Source: an uncultured Oscillospiraceae bacterium (GTDB taxonomy: Bacteria > Bacillota > Clostridia > Oscillospirales > Oscillospiraceae). From it: DNA of 64,000 bases. The translations under genes and the position numbers were made by a program. Each line of letters starts with the position of its first letter. Within the stretch, counting starts at the first letter, position 1. The notes beneath the pieces are model-generated. The model was not told the DNA's origin and made no database searches. It saw nothing but the letters and a program-made list of their open reading frames with translations. Positions 41,856-49,278 of the stretch are shown one piece after another. The DNA is taken from NCBI GenBank assembly GCA_934646005.1, contig CAKUED010000014.1, positions 6,334-70,333 on the forward strand, in the 5' to 3' direction.

Positions 41856-42089
41856 ATGATTCGAGATCACGGAGCAAATTCTCATCCAATGCGGCACTTC
41901 CTTTCTCTCATACATAAGGACAGCTCGATCGAATATGTGAAAGAATATAAAATTGACAATGAGTATGTAAAGGTAGCCGTCCGGGCTGCCAGCAGCGACC
42001 AGCTCTACGCCCGGACACTGTATGTACTGAACCGAAGTCGAGCCGAGCATTTTATTGAAACCGGGAAGTTGATCCCGGTTTCAGATTGA
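41856..42089 (+). CDS. Hypothetical 77-residue protein
   Basis: A short frame beginning 15 bases after the XRE gene, with GGGG four bases before ATG; an internal ATG at residue 12 is an alternative. The sequence has two basic/acidic strands (VKEYKIDNEYVKVAVRAAS) and no known motif. The last codons coincide with a 10-bp inverted repeat (GAAACCGGGA / TCCCGGTTTC, 42057-42082) that is not followed by a T-run. Confidence 0.45.
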   Translation: MIRDHGANSHPMRHFLSLIHKDSSIEYVKEYKIDNEYVKVAVRAASSDQLYARTLYVLNRSRAEHFIETGKLIPVSD

Positions 42090-42113
42090 CATATCTTCAA
42101 AATCGTGTATAAT
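42086..42113 (+). promoter_or_regulatory. Strong promoter of the 42119 RNA
   Basis: Consensus TTGACA, 16-base spacer, TATAAT. It starts inside the end of the preceding short frame. Confidence 0.88.
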
Positions 42114-42118
42114 GTAAC

Positions 42119-42259
42119 TGTACCAAGTATATACTTGCATGGCGGGCTTTGAGGATAGAAAAGGCATCTATCGACTATATGTGCGATGTGGGAGCTGCCG
42201 CCCCACCAAAGCCCGTTCAAAACAGACGAGGACAGTTGCTGCTGTCCTCGTCTGTTTTT
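42119..42259 (+). ncRNA. Candidate ~140-nt structured RNA in the prophage remnant
   Basis: Bounded by a consensus promoter and a 15-bp terminator. The body folds as a three-way junction: a perfect 9-bp closing stem (CGGGCTTTG 42143-42151 with CAAAGCCCG 42207-42215), a hairpin GATAG/CTATC (42154-42172) and a hairpin GTGGG/CCCAC (42188-42206). The overlapping open frame would have to read through the terminator stem and has no ribosome site, so I treat this as RNA. No known family recognised; a phage regulatory or anti-repressor RNA is a reasonable guess. Confidence 0.7.
42124..42137. promoter_or_regulatory. Palindromic operator CAAGTATATACTTG
   Basis: A perfect 14-bp palindrome 10 bases downstream of the -10 box, so a bound protein would block initiation. 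The half-site TATACTTG is repeated at 41491-41498 before the XRE gene. Confidence 0.5.
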
Positions 42260-42261
42260 AT
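42221..42261 (+). terminator. Terminator of the 42119 RNA
   Basis: A perfect 15-bp stem AACAGACGAGGACAG / CTGTCCTCGTCTGTT with a 6-base loop followed by TTTTTA. Confidence 0.93.
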
Positions 42262-42516
42262 GTCAGACGCGGATACAGCCTTGCGGAAGGGGAAAGTATT
42301 ATGCCGGAGGATTCACCCCGCCGCCGCGTTGCCGACGGCGGGGCTCTGAGGTTGCGACAAGCGCCTGGGAGCGCCTGTAATTGCATAGTACGCGCCGGCG
42401 AGTGGGCTTGTAAAAACCATTTTGTGACTTTTTACATACAGAACCGTGTGTTATATACTTCCAATTTTGCGTTTTCGACGCAAATCCCGAAAAAATGACG
42501 AAAGAAGGATGCGCCC

Positions 42517-42992
42517 TTGAAGCCTAGAATTTCCGAGCTATGCAGAAAAAACAAGGATACGATGAATCCGTGCAGGACCAACGAAGATCTGGCAGAGCAC
42601 ACGAACCTGAGCCTGAACACCGTGGCGGGCTTCCTGCGCGGTGAGGTAGCAAACCCGGCATCTACACCGTCGGTCCGATCTGCCGCGAGCTCGGCGTGTC
42701 TCTGGACGACTATTTTGACATCCAGACGCCAAGCCGCGAAGCCAGCGAGGAGGCGCGGCAGCTCGTTGCCGAAGCCGAGCGCCTGAAAATGACGATTGCC
42801 GGACTGGAGCGCGACAACGCCGAACTGCGCCAGACGCGGCGCATCAACCGCATCGAGATATACATACTGCTCGGCATCGTCGCCTTCGCGGTGATCGCTC
42901 TGCTGATCGACGTCCTTAACCCCGACGTCGGCTGGATTCGCCGCGCGCTGGAAAACACGCAGCAGATCATACAGGGGGTGCGGCAGCTTTGA
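42517..42992 (+). pseudogene. Frameshifted HTH plus membrane-helix protein
   Basis: The first frame (from ATG 42517) encodes an HTH-like part with LAEHTNLSLNTVAGFLRGEV (about 26-45). After about base 42660 the continuing homology moves to another frame, which reads YTVGPICRELGVSLDDYFDI, then a coiled coil (AEERLKM...AELRQ region) and a membrane helix IYILLGIVAFAVIALLIDVL. Restoring one base near AACCCGGCATC joins the two. The stop overlaps the start of the integrase. Either a true pseudogene or a sequence error; the second part alone can be read from 42696. Confidence 0.65.
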
Positions 42993-43961
42993 GCGCAAAG
43001 CCTAAAAATCGCGGCAACAGCACCGGCAGCGTCTACAAGCTGCCCAACGGCACATGGTGCGCCGCCGTGACGCTGGGCTACGAGATCATGCCCGGCGGCG
43101 AGCAAAAGCAAAAAAGGCGGATTTAAGACAAAACGCGAAGCGCAGGAGTATATCCCGCAGCTTCGCGTGACGCCGCCCGGCATTGACCCGGAGATCACCT
43201 TCCAGCAGCTCTATACGGAGTGGTTTAAATTCCACTCGCAGCTCCGCGGCAAGGACACGATGAATTGCTACGCCGCCGCGTACAAGTACTACAAGCCCGT
43301 CTGGTGGTGCAAAATGCGCGATCTCAAAACTGCTGCGCTGCAAGCCTGCCTTGACGCCTGCCCGCGCGGCAGGCGCACGCAGGAGAACATGAAGGTGCTC
43401 GGGACGATGCTGTACCGCTATGCCATGCGGGACGACATCGTCGCGCGTAACTACGCCGAGCTGGAAAAGATGCGCAAGGCTGTTGGCACTGTGCCCAAGA
43501 TCGAGCCGGTACTCATCCTGTGTTATACCGGCTTCCGACTGGAGGAGTTCCTCCAACTCCGCGACACCGATCTGCATTACGACGAGATCGTCAAGGGCTA
43601 TTATTTTATCGGCGGCGAAAAGACCGAGGCGGGCATCAGCCGCATCGTCGCCGTCAGACCGAAGATCCTGCCGTATGTGCAGAGCTGGCTCAAGCCCGGT
43701 TATATCTTTTCGGAGGACGGCAGCCGCAAGGTGCAGCAGAAGAAATTCCGCAACGAGTGGTACTACCCTGCCCTGGACGCTGCGGGCGTCCGCAGGCTCG
43801 TGCCGCACTGCTGCCGTCATACCTTTGCGACGCTCATGAAGGAAGTGGACGCGCCAGACGCCGACAAAGCCGCCATGATCGGTCACACCAAGATCGATAT
43901 GACGTACAAATACACGCACACAGATGTCAAATCGGCGTCCAATATCGCGCAGAAAATCTAA
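42989..43961 (+). pseudogene. Tyrosine recombinase/integrase, frameshifted at an A6 run
   Basis: TTG at 42989 opens an arm-binding N-terminus (GNSTGSVYKLPNGTWCAAVT) that stops at a TAA near 43123. Taking one A from the run of six at about 43108-43114 restores GEQKQKGGFKTKREAQEY and the full catalytic part. The catalytic residues are present: Arg in CYTGFRLEE, HCCRHTF, GHTKID and Tyr in MTYKYTH. The stretch between NYAELEKMRKAVG and the first Arg looks shorter than in similar phage integrases, suggesting a small deletion. A 12-bp tandem repeat and a terminator follow. Strand-exchange function is doubtful as it stands. Confidence 0.75.
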
Positions 43962-43980
43962 AAACAGCCTCTTGAAATGA

Positions 43981-44004
43981 GTGCAATAGCGGGTGCAATA
44001 GCGG
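43981..44004. repeat. Tandem 12-bp repeat after the integrase
   Basis: GTGCAATAGCGG occurs twice head to tail. Its place directly after an integrase gene fits an arm-type integrase or excisionase site, or part of an attachment site; no second copy was seen elsewhere in the window. Confidence 0.5.
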
Positions 44005-44071
44005 AGATTTTTAGAGTTCAGCCCTGTATTTTACAATTTAAGCACATTCAAAAAGTTCTGAGTGCATAGAA

Positions 44072-44109
44072 AAAGCACCGTAAAACCCATGTTTTACGGT
44101 GCTTTTTTG
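44072..44109 (+). terminator. Terminator after the 42989 integrase
   Basis: A perfect 16-bp stem AAAAGCACCGTAAAAC / GTTTTACGGTGCTTTT with loop CCAT, ending in TTTTTTG; symmetrical enough to work on both strands. Confidence 0.9.
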
Positions 44110-44181
44110 TGTCATGCGAACACTATAGATCAATTAAAATTCAGTGTCATCGAACTATTCCGAGCCATAGCTGTCGCAGTT

Positions 44182-44568
44182 TCAATCGGTATTCATCTCA
44201 AGTGTACCTTCTAAATCGCCCATGGAACGTGCGGAGTGAATCTGATAGTGAACTTTGATTATACCGTTGACCGGTTTAATGAGCATCCCATGACTAAACC
44301 ATCTACATTCACCTGGACGTAGATTGGCAATATCAAATTCGTAATATCCGCACCCACTGGAAGATGCTATAAATTCTTCTAGTTCTTCTTTATAATCTTC
44401 TTCTGTTTTTTGTGGCTGCGATAGTTGTCCAAATGGACCTGGCAGTGTTGGTATATAACTGGATGGCTCAAATGGGATGTTTTCTACATGAATAGTTCCG
44501 TCTTCAGTTGGTGCAAACAATTCACAGATAGTCAGCACTAAGAGCCATGATAAAATCCGTTTCTTCAT
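44182..44568 (-). CDS. Hypothetical secreted protein, low GC
   Basis: A 128-residue protein with an N-terminal hydrophobic signal-like segment (KKRILSWLLVLTICELFAP, residues 2-20) and no lipobox. The mature part has PSSYIPTLPGPFGQLSQP, an acidic linker, and a beta-rich end (CGYYEFDIANLRPGECRWFS). Its base composition is clearly more AT-rich than the surroundings, so it was probably acquired with the mobile region. I do not recognise a family. Confidence 0.6.
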   Translation of the reverse strand: MKKRILSWLLVLTICELFAPTEDGTIHVENIPFEPSSYIPTLPGPFGQLSQPQKTEEDYKEELEEFIASSSGCGYYEFDIANLRPGECRWFSHGMLIKPVNGIIKVHYQIHSARSMGDLEGTLEMNTD

Positions 44569-44604
44569 AATAGTATTTTTCTCCTTTGCGTATTGTGGTT
44601 GTGG

Positions 44605-44721
44605 TTATGCTTCGCCGCGCGCTGGCGCACGCACCAAATACCCAAGGGGTGTGCGCGCCGTGCCCATGCCGGGCGGCCCGGTTCGTACCGGCAGCCAGAC
44701 ACGTTGTGTTCTGATTCGCAT
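44605..44721 (-). CDS. Possible 38-residue basic peptide
   Basis: AGGGAGGTGACGAAC precedes an ATG that opens MRIRTQRVWLPVRTGPPGMG and ends RGEA. The strong ribosome site and the place 34 bases after the Rrf2 gene support expression; the arginine-rich composition could also be chance in GC-rich DNA. Confidence 0.35.
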   Translation of the reverse strand: MRIRTQRVWLPVRTGPPGMGTARTPLGYLVRAPARGEA

Positions 44722-44755
44722 TGTTCGTCACCTCCCTCTTGGTTTTGTGTGCCGC

Positions 44756-45160
44756 TCATGCGTCTTCCAGCAAGGACGCAATCGTTTTATCCTGAAACGC
44801 CTGATCCAGATAGGACTGGATGTGCGCGTAAAAGCGGTGCACCGGGCACGTCGCCGCGCCGTTGCGGGAGCAGTAACCGTCGTCCTCCAGACAGCGGTTG
44901 ATCCGCGTCGTGCCCTCCACCAGATTGACGATCTCGTGCAGCGAGATCTGCTCCGGCGCGCGCCCCAGCGCAAAGCCGCCGTTCGCCCCGCGCACCGTGC
45001 ACAGAATGCCCGCGCGGCGCAGAGGCTTTGCCAGCACAGTGATATATTCGCGTGGAATCGCCATTGCCGTGCTGATGTCCGCCGCCGTGGCGACGCTGCC
45101 AAGCATCGCCAGATACAGCGTCATGCGAATGGCATAGTCAGTTGATAGTTTTAATTGCAT
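44756..45160 (-). CDS. Rrf2-family transcriptional regulator
   Basis: A 134-residue regulator. The start MQLKLSTDYAIRMTLYLA is typical of Rrf2/IscR/NsrR proteins. The winged helix has IPREYITVLAKPLRRAGIL (about 43-61) and VRGANGGFALGR (about 65-76). Three cysteines in CLEDDGYC-SRNGAATC (about 96-111) sit where IscR/NsrR hold an iron-sulfur cluster, so sensing of iron-sulfur state, nitric oxide or redox is likely. A palindrome at 45237-45256 upstream suggests self-regulation. Confidence 0.87.
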   Translation of the reverse strand: MQLKLSTDYAIRMTLYLAMLGSVATAADISTAMAIPREYITVLAKPLRRAGILCTVRGANGGFALGRAPEQISLHEIVNLVEGTTRINRCLEDDGYCSRNGAATCPVHRFYAHIQSYLDQAFQDKTIASLLEDA

Positions 45161-45236
45161 TCCGCTGCCTCGGTTCTGAATAGAAATACAAGCTGCCCGC
45201 TTTTCTATTTGCTGAAAAAATAGCGCCCTATAAAAG

Positions 45237-45589
45237 GACAAAATTTATATTTTGTCGCAAAAATCAAGCTATCGGCAGAAACTCTACCAAAGCAGTAGTC
45301 AAAAAATATGCTTCTATGAGCAGAACAAAATGAGCCACAAAAATGTAAGATTTGTGGCTCCGGTTTTTGTACGCTTTTTCGCAAAGGAACTAAAAAAGAT
45401 TCTTGAAAATTCTTTCCTCGTGTGGTAATCTATGCGTAGAATTTGGCGAAATATCGGGAGAAATCATGGAATCCGGCGTTCGCTTCCTGATATTGGATTT
45501 TGCTATGTAATGTTTTAACAACGAAATATAAATTTTGTTGTTTGCCGGGTTTACCGGCATTTTTTGAAACAGCAAAATATAAATTTTGC
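45237..45589. repeat. Three copies of an AAATATAAATTTT-centred quasi-palindrome
   Basis: Copies at 45237-45256 (GACAAAATTTATATTTTGTC), 45519-45540 (CAAC...GTTG around AAATATAAATTT) and 45572-45589 (GCAAAATATAAATTTTGC). The AT core is conserved while the outer bases change in a paired way (GAC/GTC, CAAC/GTTG, GC/GC), as selection for pairing or for a symmetrical protein would give. The first lies about 77 bases before the Rrf2 gene. Confidence 0.6.
45544..45565 (+). terminator. Hairpin GCCGG-GTTTA-CCGGC with T-run
   Basis: A 5-bp GC stem followed by ATTTTTTG, directly after the second palindrome copy. Confidence 0.6.
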
Positions 45590-45590
45590 C

Positions 45591-45617
45591 GCATCGCGCA
45601 TTGCGCGGTGCTTTTTT
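45591..45617 (+). terminator. Hairpin after the third palindrome copy
   Basis: GCATCGCGC / GCGCGGTGC (one G-U pair), loop ATT, then TTTTTTG. It lies next to the 3' end of the converging recombinase. Confidence 0.7.
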
Positions 45618-45621
45618 GCGC

Positions 45622-46457
45622 CTATAGGACCAGCCCAAGCCGGTCAAGCTGCCGCTGGTGCTCTTCGCCGGTCGTCACCAGATAGATGCGCGTTGTCTCA
45701 ATACTGCTGTGCCCCAGCACATCCGCCAGCTTCGCAATATCCCGCGTCGCGCGGTAGAACGTCTGCGCAAACAAGTGCCGGAAATTGTGCGGGAACACCC
45801 GGCTCGGCGCGATCCCCGCCGCGCGGCACAGCCGCTTGAGCTCAAACCAGATCTGCCGCCGCGACAGCCCCCGCCCCGTCCGCGTGCGGAACACCTCGCC
45901 GGACGAGATAGACTCAGACTTGGCGTAAGCCAGCAGCTTTTTAGACAATTTTCGCGGAATGAGGATGGTGCGGATTTTGCCCTTGAGCGAAATGTCCGCC
46001 CGCCCCCGCCGCGCCGCGTCCACGGTGATGTACCGCAGCTCCGAAACACGGATGCCCGTGCCGCACAGCGTTTCCATCACCAGCCCCAGCCGCCGCTGAC
46101 CCGACCCCTCCGCCGTGCGCAGCAGCCGCTCGTAGTCCGTCCGCGTCAGCTCCCGCGCGTCCTCGCGGAACATCGCCCGCTGCACCCGCAGAAAGCGCAG
46201 ACGGAACGGAAGCCCCGCAAATTTGCAGAAGCAGTTCACCGCCGCGAGCATCGCGTTGACGGTGCGGGCAGAGTAGCGCAGAGAGAGTTCCCCCTTCCAC
46301 GCGTTCAAACCCTCCTGCGTGACCCTCGCCCGTCCAGCCACACCGCAAGCCCCAAAACCGCCCGCCCATACTGCGCCACAGTCCCGGAAGAACGCTCTTC
46401 CGTCCGAAGCGCAAGCCGAAACGCCGAAATATCGGCCTCCGTGATAGAAAAACCCAT
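45622..46457 (-). pseudogene. XerC/D-like tyrosine recombinase, frameshifted near its N-terminus
   Basis: The natural start is ATG 46457, after GGGGGGA, reading MGFSITEADISAFRLALRTE and a further ~25 residues. At about 46325-46340 (GGGCGAGGGTCACGC) the homology moves to another frame, which carries the rest: SARTVNAMLAAVNCFCKFAG, CGTGIRVSELRYI with the first catalytic Arg, FPHNFRHLFAQTF and LGHSSIETTRIYL with the nucleophile Tyr. One lost base explains it. This recombinase type occurs in many clostridia, often with no clear element around it. The longer in-frame N-terminus in the catalytic frame is not homologous. Confidence 0.75.
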
Positions 46458-46700
46458 AAAAATCCCCCCATGTAAAGTTTGTCCTTTTCACTCTATATCG
46501 GGAAATTTTAGTTTCCAGCGGTAAATCTTTCCTGTAAATCCACCGCAATCGCAGAAATCCTCCCCATTTCCGGCTGTTTTCACTAAAATTCAAACAAATT
46601 CGACAAACGCACAGAAATGAGCGAAAAAATTCTCCCCCGATTTTTTTGCATCGCCGCGCGCTCCCCTTTTCCGGCAGAAAAAGCGCGCAGTGGCTTTCGC

Positions 46701-46729
46701 TTGCTTTTGGGGCATAATTGTGGTATGAT
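46701..46729 (+). promoter_or_regulatory. Promoter of the toxin-antitoxin pair
   Basis: TTGCTT, 17-base spacer, TATGAT, ending 21 bases before the antitoxin ATG. Confidence 0.7.
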
Positions 46730-46750
46730 CGTGATACAGGAGGTGTTATT

Positions 46751-47011
46751 ATGCCGCGTATCATTCCGATCCGTGATCTTAAAAAGACCGCCGCCATCTC
46801 GCAGATGTGCAGCGAATCCGACGAGCCCGTCTATATCACCAAAAACGGGTATGGTGACATGGTGCTGATGAGCATGAAGGCGTATGAGGAAAAGTTTCGG
46901 ATGCTGGAGCTGTATGAAGCCCTTGCTCGCGCCGAGGAGGACGTCAGCACCGGCAAAACACAGGACGCCGCCGCTGCCCTGCGCGCGCTGAGGGAGCAGT
47001 ATCATGTATAG
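46751..47011 (+). CDS. Phd/YefM-type antitoxin
   Basis: An 86-residue antitoxin. It starts MPRIIPIRDLKKTAAISQMC with the DNA-binding Phd/YefM fold, and has EPVYITKNGYGDMVLMSMKA (about 25-44), the family core. The helical C-terminus (about 60-86) would wrap the toxin. AGGAGGT sits nine bases before the ATG. The stop overlaps the toxin start by eight bases, so translation is coupled. Confidence 0.88.
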   Translation: MPRIIPIRDLKKTAAISQMCSESDEPVYITKNGYGDMVLMSMKAYEEKFRMLELYEALARAEEDVSTGKTQDAAAALRALREQYHV

Positions 47012-47312
47012 GGTCGCGATCACCGACAGCGCCGACCGCGAGCTGGCGGAGATTCTGGCGTATATCGCCGTCCATCTGCAAAATCCCGCCGCCGCGACCG
47101 TGTTCGCGGACGAGGTGCTGTCCGTCTATGCAGCTCTGGAGCAGACGCCGTATATGTACGAGCTTTCGCACAATCTCCGTTTGCACCGAATGGGCTATCA
47201 CAAGGTCGTCATCAAGAACTACGTGATGCTCTATCGGGTCGATGAGCAGGCAAAGACCGTGTACGTGATGCACTTTTTCTACGGCGCACGGCAGTATGAG
47301 AAGCTGGTCTAG
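47004..47312 (+). CDS. RelE/ParE-type toxin
   Basis: A 102-residue protein with the RelE/ParE fold: YRVAITDSADRELAEILAYI at the N-terminus, HKVVIKNYVMLYRVDEQAKT (about 71-90) and VYVMHFFYGARQYEKL at the end. RelE members cut mRNA on the ribosome; ParE members poison gyrase. The terminal YGARQYE pattern is shared by both, so the target is open. Together with 46751 it is a standard addiction module. Confidence 0.87.
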   Translation: MYRVAITDSADRELAEILAYIAVHLQNPAAATVFADEVLSVYAALEQTPYMYELSHNLRLHRMGYHKVVIKNYVMLYRVDEQAKTVYVMHFFYGARQYEKLV

Positions 47313-47323
47313 TCATTTTCTTC

Positions 47324-47382
47324 TTGACAAATGCAAATAAATATGTCATTCTAATAACAAGAATTATTATCATTAGGAGGAA
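47324..47382 (+). promoter_or_regulatory. Promoter region with a Fur-like AT-rich box
   Basis: TTGACA at 47324-47329 is followed by a poor -10. The stretch AATAACAAGAATTATTATC (about 47353-47371) is rich in the GATAAT-type hexamers of Fur boxes and lies between promoter and ribosome site, so iron control of the iron-sulfur genes downstream is plausible. Confidence 0.4.
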
Positions 47383-47387
47383 ATGAT

Positions 47388-47591
47388 ATGGAGTTCAAAG
47401 AAAACACCGAGCTTTGCCACTGCAAGCACGTCACGCTCGCCGACATCGACCGCGCGCTTGCGCAGTCGGAGCACTTTGCCGACGTCGAGCGCGAATTTCA
47501 GGAAGTACAGAAGCTCACAAACTGCTCCACCGGCTGCGGCGGCTGCCATGACAAGATCATGGGTGTCATCTCCGGGCTTATGAGCGGCTAA
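47388..47591 (+). CDS. BFD-like (2Fe-2S)-binding protein
   Basis: A 67-residue protein with CHC at residues 10-12 and NCSTGCGGC at about 45-53, giving the C-x-C...C-x3-4-C pattern of bacterioferritin-associated-ferredoxin-like [2Fe-2S] domains. In iron metabolism such domains carry electrons to release stored iron. AGGAGGAAATGAT leads into the ATG, and it precedes another small metal-binding protein gene by 14 bases. Confidence 0.8.
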   Translation: MEFKENTELCHCKHVTLADIDRALAQSEHFADVEREFQEVQKLTNCSTGCGGCHDKIMGVISGLMSG

Positions 47592-47605
47592 GAAGGAGGA
47601 CAAAT

Positions 47606-47935
47606 ATGAAGATCAGTATCAATCGAGAGATCGTAGAATTTACCCCGGAAAACCCCGCCGAAGCCACCGAGCTGGAGGCTCTGTGGATCAAAATGGCGAA
47701 CTGCATTGGCAAAACAAAGCGTCTCGAGCCGATGGGCACTTATATTCCCAGCGAGGATAAAACTGCGACGTTCCATATCGAGGGTCTCACCCGCGAGGAA
47801 GCCGGCGCTGTGCCCACCGTCCGCGCACCGTATGACACCGATGTCTACTGCCACACCTGCAACAAGACCCTCCATGTCAAAAAAGGCGAGGTCATTCCCT
47901 TCTGCTGCGGCAGACTCATGGAGATCTTGGACTGA
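47606..47935 (+). CDS. Small zinc-ribbon protein, function unknown
   Basis: A 109-residue protein. The N-terminal 80 residues are soluble and acidic (EFTPENPAEATELEALWIKM). The C-terminus is a metal-binding ribbon: YCHTCNKTLHVKKGEVIPFC followed by CGRLMEIL, a CxxC...CC pattern like the desulforedoxin/rubredoxin-type knuckle. Linkage to the BFD-like gene suggests an iron or oxidative-stress role. I do not recognise the full-length family. Confidence 0.7.
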   Translation: MKISINREIVEFTPENPAEATELEALWIKMANCIGKTKRLEPMGTYIPSEDKTATFHIEGLTREEAGAVPTVRAPYDTDVYCHTCNKTLHVKKGEVIPFCCGRLMEILD

Positions 47936-48090
47936 AACATTGCATACTAAAGGTCAGCCAGCGGTTTTGAGCTGCCCCCCGTCAAGAGGACAGAGAAAGA
48001 ATACAAAACGCTCCCGGTCAGCACTATAGCAATTTTCAATAATACAGCAGAACACTTTAACTTTTGAGAAAAAGTGATATAACAAAGGCA

Positions 48091-48127
48091 AAGAGCAGTC
48101 CACTGAGATGGACTGCTCTTTTCCTTT
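48091..48127 (+). terminator. Terminator between the zinc-ribbon gene and adh
   Basis: A perfect 12-bp stem AAGAGCAGTCCA / TGGACTGCTCTT, 6-base loop, followed by TTCCTTT; it can serve both converging genes. Confidence 0.85.
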
Positions 48128-48169
48128 ATGGTTCGGGATCTTTTCCGTCGTACCTCAAACTCTTCGAGC

Positions 48170-49228
48170 TTACTCTATCACGACCAGCGGCTTGATCAGA
48201 TCCCTCGGCTTGTCCTTCATCAGCATCAGCGCCGGCTCTACGTTTTCAAGACCGGTGAATCTATGCGTGATCAGCTTTTCAGGATGGATGCGGTTCTCCA
48301 TGACCAATCTCGCCAGCTTTTCAGAGCGCAGCCGTCCGCCGGGCATCAGCCCGCCGCGAAGCTGCTTATGGCCCATACCGCAGCCCCACTCCAATCTGGG
48401 GATACCAACGCTGTCTCCCTCCCCAAGATAGTTCACGTTTCCGATGATCCCGCCCGGCTTCACGATCTCCATCGCCTGCGCAAAGGTGTCGTTGTCACCG
48501 CCAGCTACGATCACCTTGTCTACACCCATACCATGAGTCTTCTCCATGATCTGCTCGACGATCCCGCCGCTGCGGTAGTTGATGATCTGTGTAGCGCCAA
48601 ACTCCAGGGCAAGATCGCAGCAGTTCTTACGAGACCCAACTGCGTAGATCCCAGCAGCGCCGCGGATCGCCGCCGCTGCAACTGCCATCAGACCGACCGG
48701 GCCGATGCCAATGACCGCGACATTGTCGCCGAACTGGATGTCAGCCAGTTCTGCGCCGTGGAATCCCGTAGGCACCATATCCGAGATCATTGCCGCCGCC
48801 GCAAGATCCATGCCCTCCGGCAGATGCGCCAGGTTCCCATCCGCATCATTCACATGGAAATACTCTGCAAAGACGCCGTCCTTGAAGTTGGAGAACTTCC
48901 AGCCGGAAAGCATACCGCCGGAGTGCATCGCAAAGCCATCCTGCGCCTGTCTGGAGTTCCAGTCCGGCGTGATCGCAGATACCAAGACCTTATCGCCCAC
49001 CTTGAAGTCACGGACAAGACTGCCGACCTCCACGACCTCGCCGACCGCTTCGTGTCCGAGGATCATATTGGACCGTTCGCCGATCGCGCCAGCCCAGACC
49101 GTGTGTACGTCCGAGGTGCAAGGTGCCAATGCCAACGGCTTACAGATCGCATCCATAGGACCGCACTGCGGGATCTCCTTCTCGATCCAGCCGGTCGCTC
49201 CAATTTTCAACATTGCAAAACCCTTCAT
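48170..49228 (-). CDS. adh: NADP-dependent secondary-alcohol dehydrogenase (isopropanol dehydrogenase type)
   Basis: A 352-residue zinc enzyme very like the secondary-alcohol dehydrogenases of Clostridium beijerinckii and Thermoanaerobacter, which interconvert ketones such as acetone and secondary alcohols with NADP(H). The zinc ligands are in PCTSDVHTV (Cys37) and LGHEAVGE (His59, Glu60), with Asp near 150 in ISDMVPTGFHGAEL. The cofactor loop VGSRK and the later NYRSG keep the Gly-Ser-Arg and Tyr that select NADP. GGAGGAAAAAGC precedes the ATG. It lies downstream of an nrdD fragment and probably uses the promoter at 49547. Confidence 0.93.
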   Translation of the reverse strand: MKGFAMLKIGATGWIEKEIPQCGPMDAICKPLALAPCTSDVHTVWAGAIGERSNMILGHEAVGEVVEVGSLVRDFKVGDKVLVSAITPDWNSRQAQDGFAMHSGGMLSGWKFSNFKDGVFAEYFHVNDADGNLAHLPEGMDLAAAAMISDMVPTGFHGAELADIQFGDNVAVIGIGPVGLMAVAAAAIRGAAGIYAVGSRKNCCDLALEFGATQIINYRSGGIVEQIMEKTHGMGVDKVIVAGGDNDTFAQAMEIVKPGGIIGNVNYLGEGDSVGIPRLEWGCGMGHKQLRGGLMPGGRLRSEKLARLVMENRIHPEKLITHRFTGLENVEPALMLMKDKPRDLIKPLVVIE

Positions 49229-49278
49229 GCTTTTTCCTCCTAATTATGATGTTTTTATCCGGCATGGCTGCCGATCTA

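Larger units (their letters stand above)
45161..45621. other. Gene-free 461-bp interval with three palindromes and two terminators
   Basis: AT-rich DNA with no convincing gene. It holds three related quasi-palindromes and two plus-strand terminator hairpins, listed separately. The middle (about 45260-45510) shows no clear structure or reading frame. Confidence 0.6.

Noticed and set aside
42139-42498. 119-codon frame overlapping the structured RNA
   Set aside because: It lacks a ribosome site and would be read through a 15-bp terminator; its translation is of low quality after the stem.
43104-43118. Programmed frameshift at the A6 run of the 42989 integrase
   Set aside because: The run is not in the X-XXY-YYZ phase for -1 slippage, and +1 shifting would be needed with no stimulating signal; simple indel is more likely.
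45622-46797. Single 391-codon recombinase using the long in-frame N-terminus
   Set aside because: The first ~155 residues of that frame show no relation to recombinases, whereas the true N-terminus (MGFSITEADISAFRLALRTE) is found in another frame of the same DNA.
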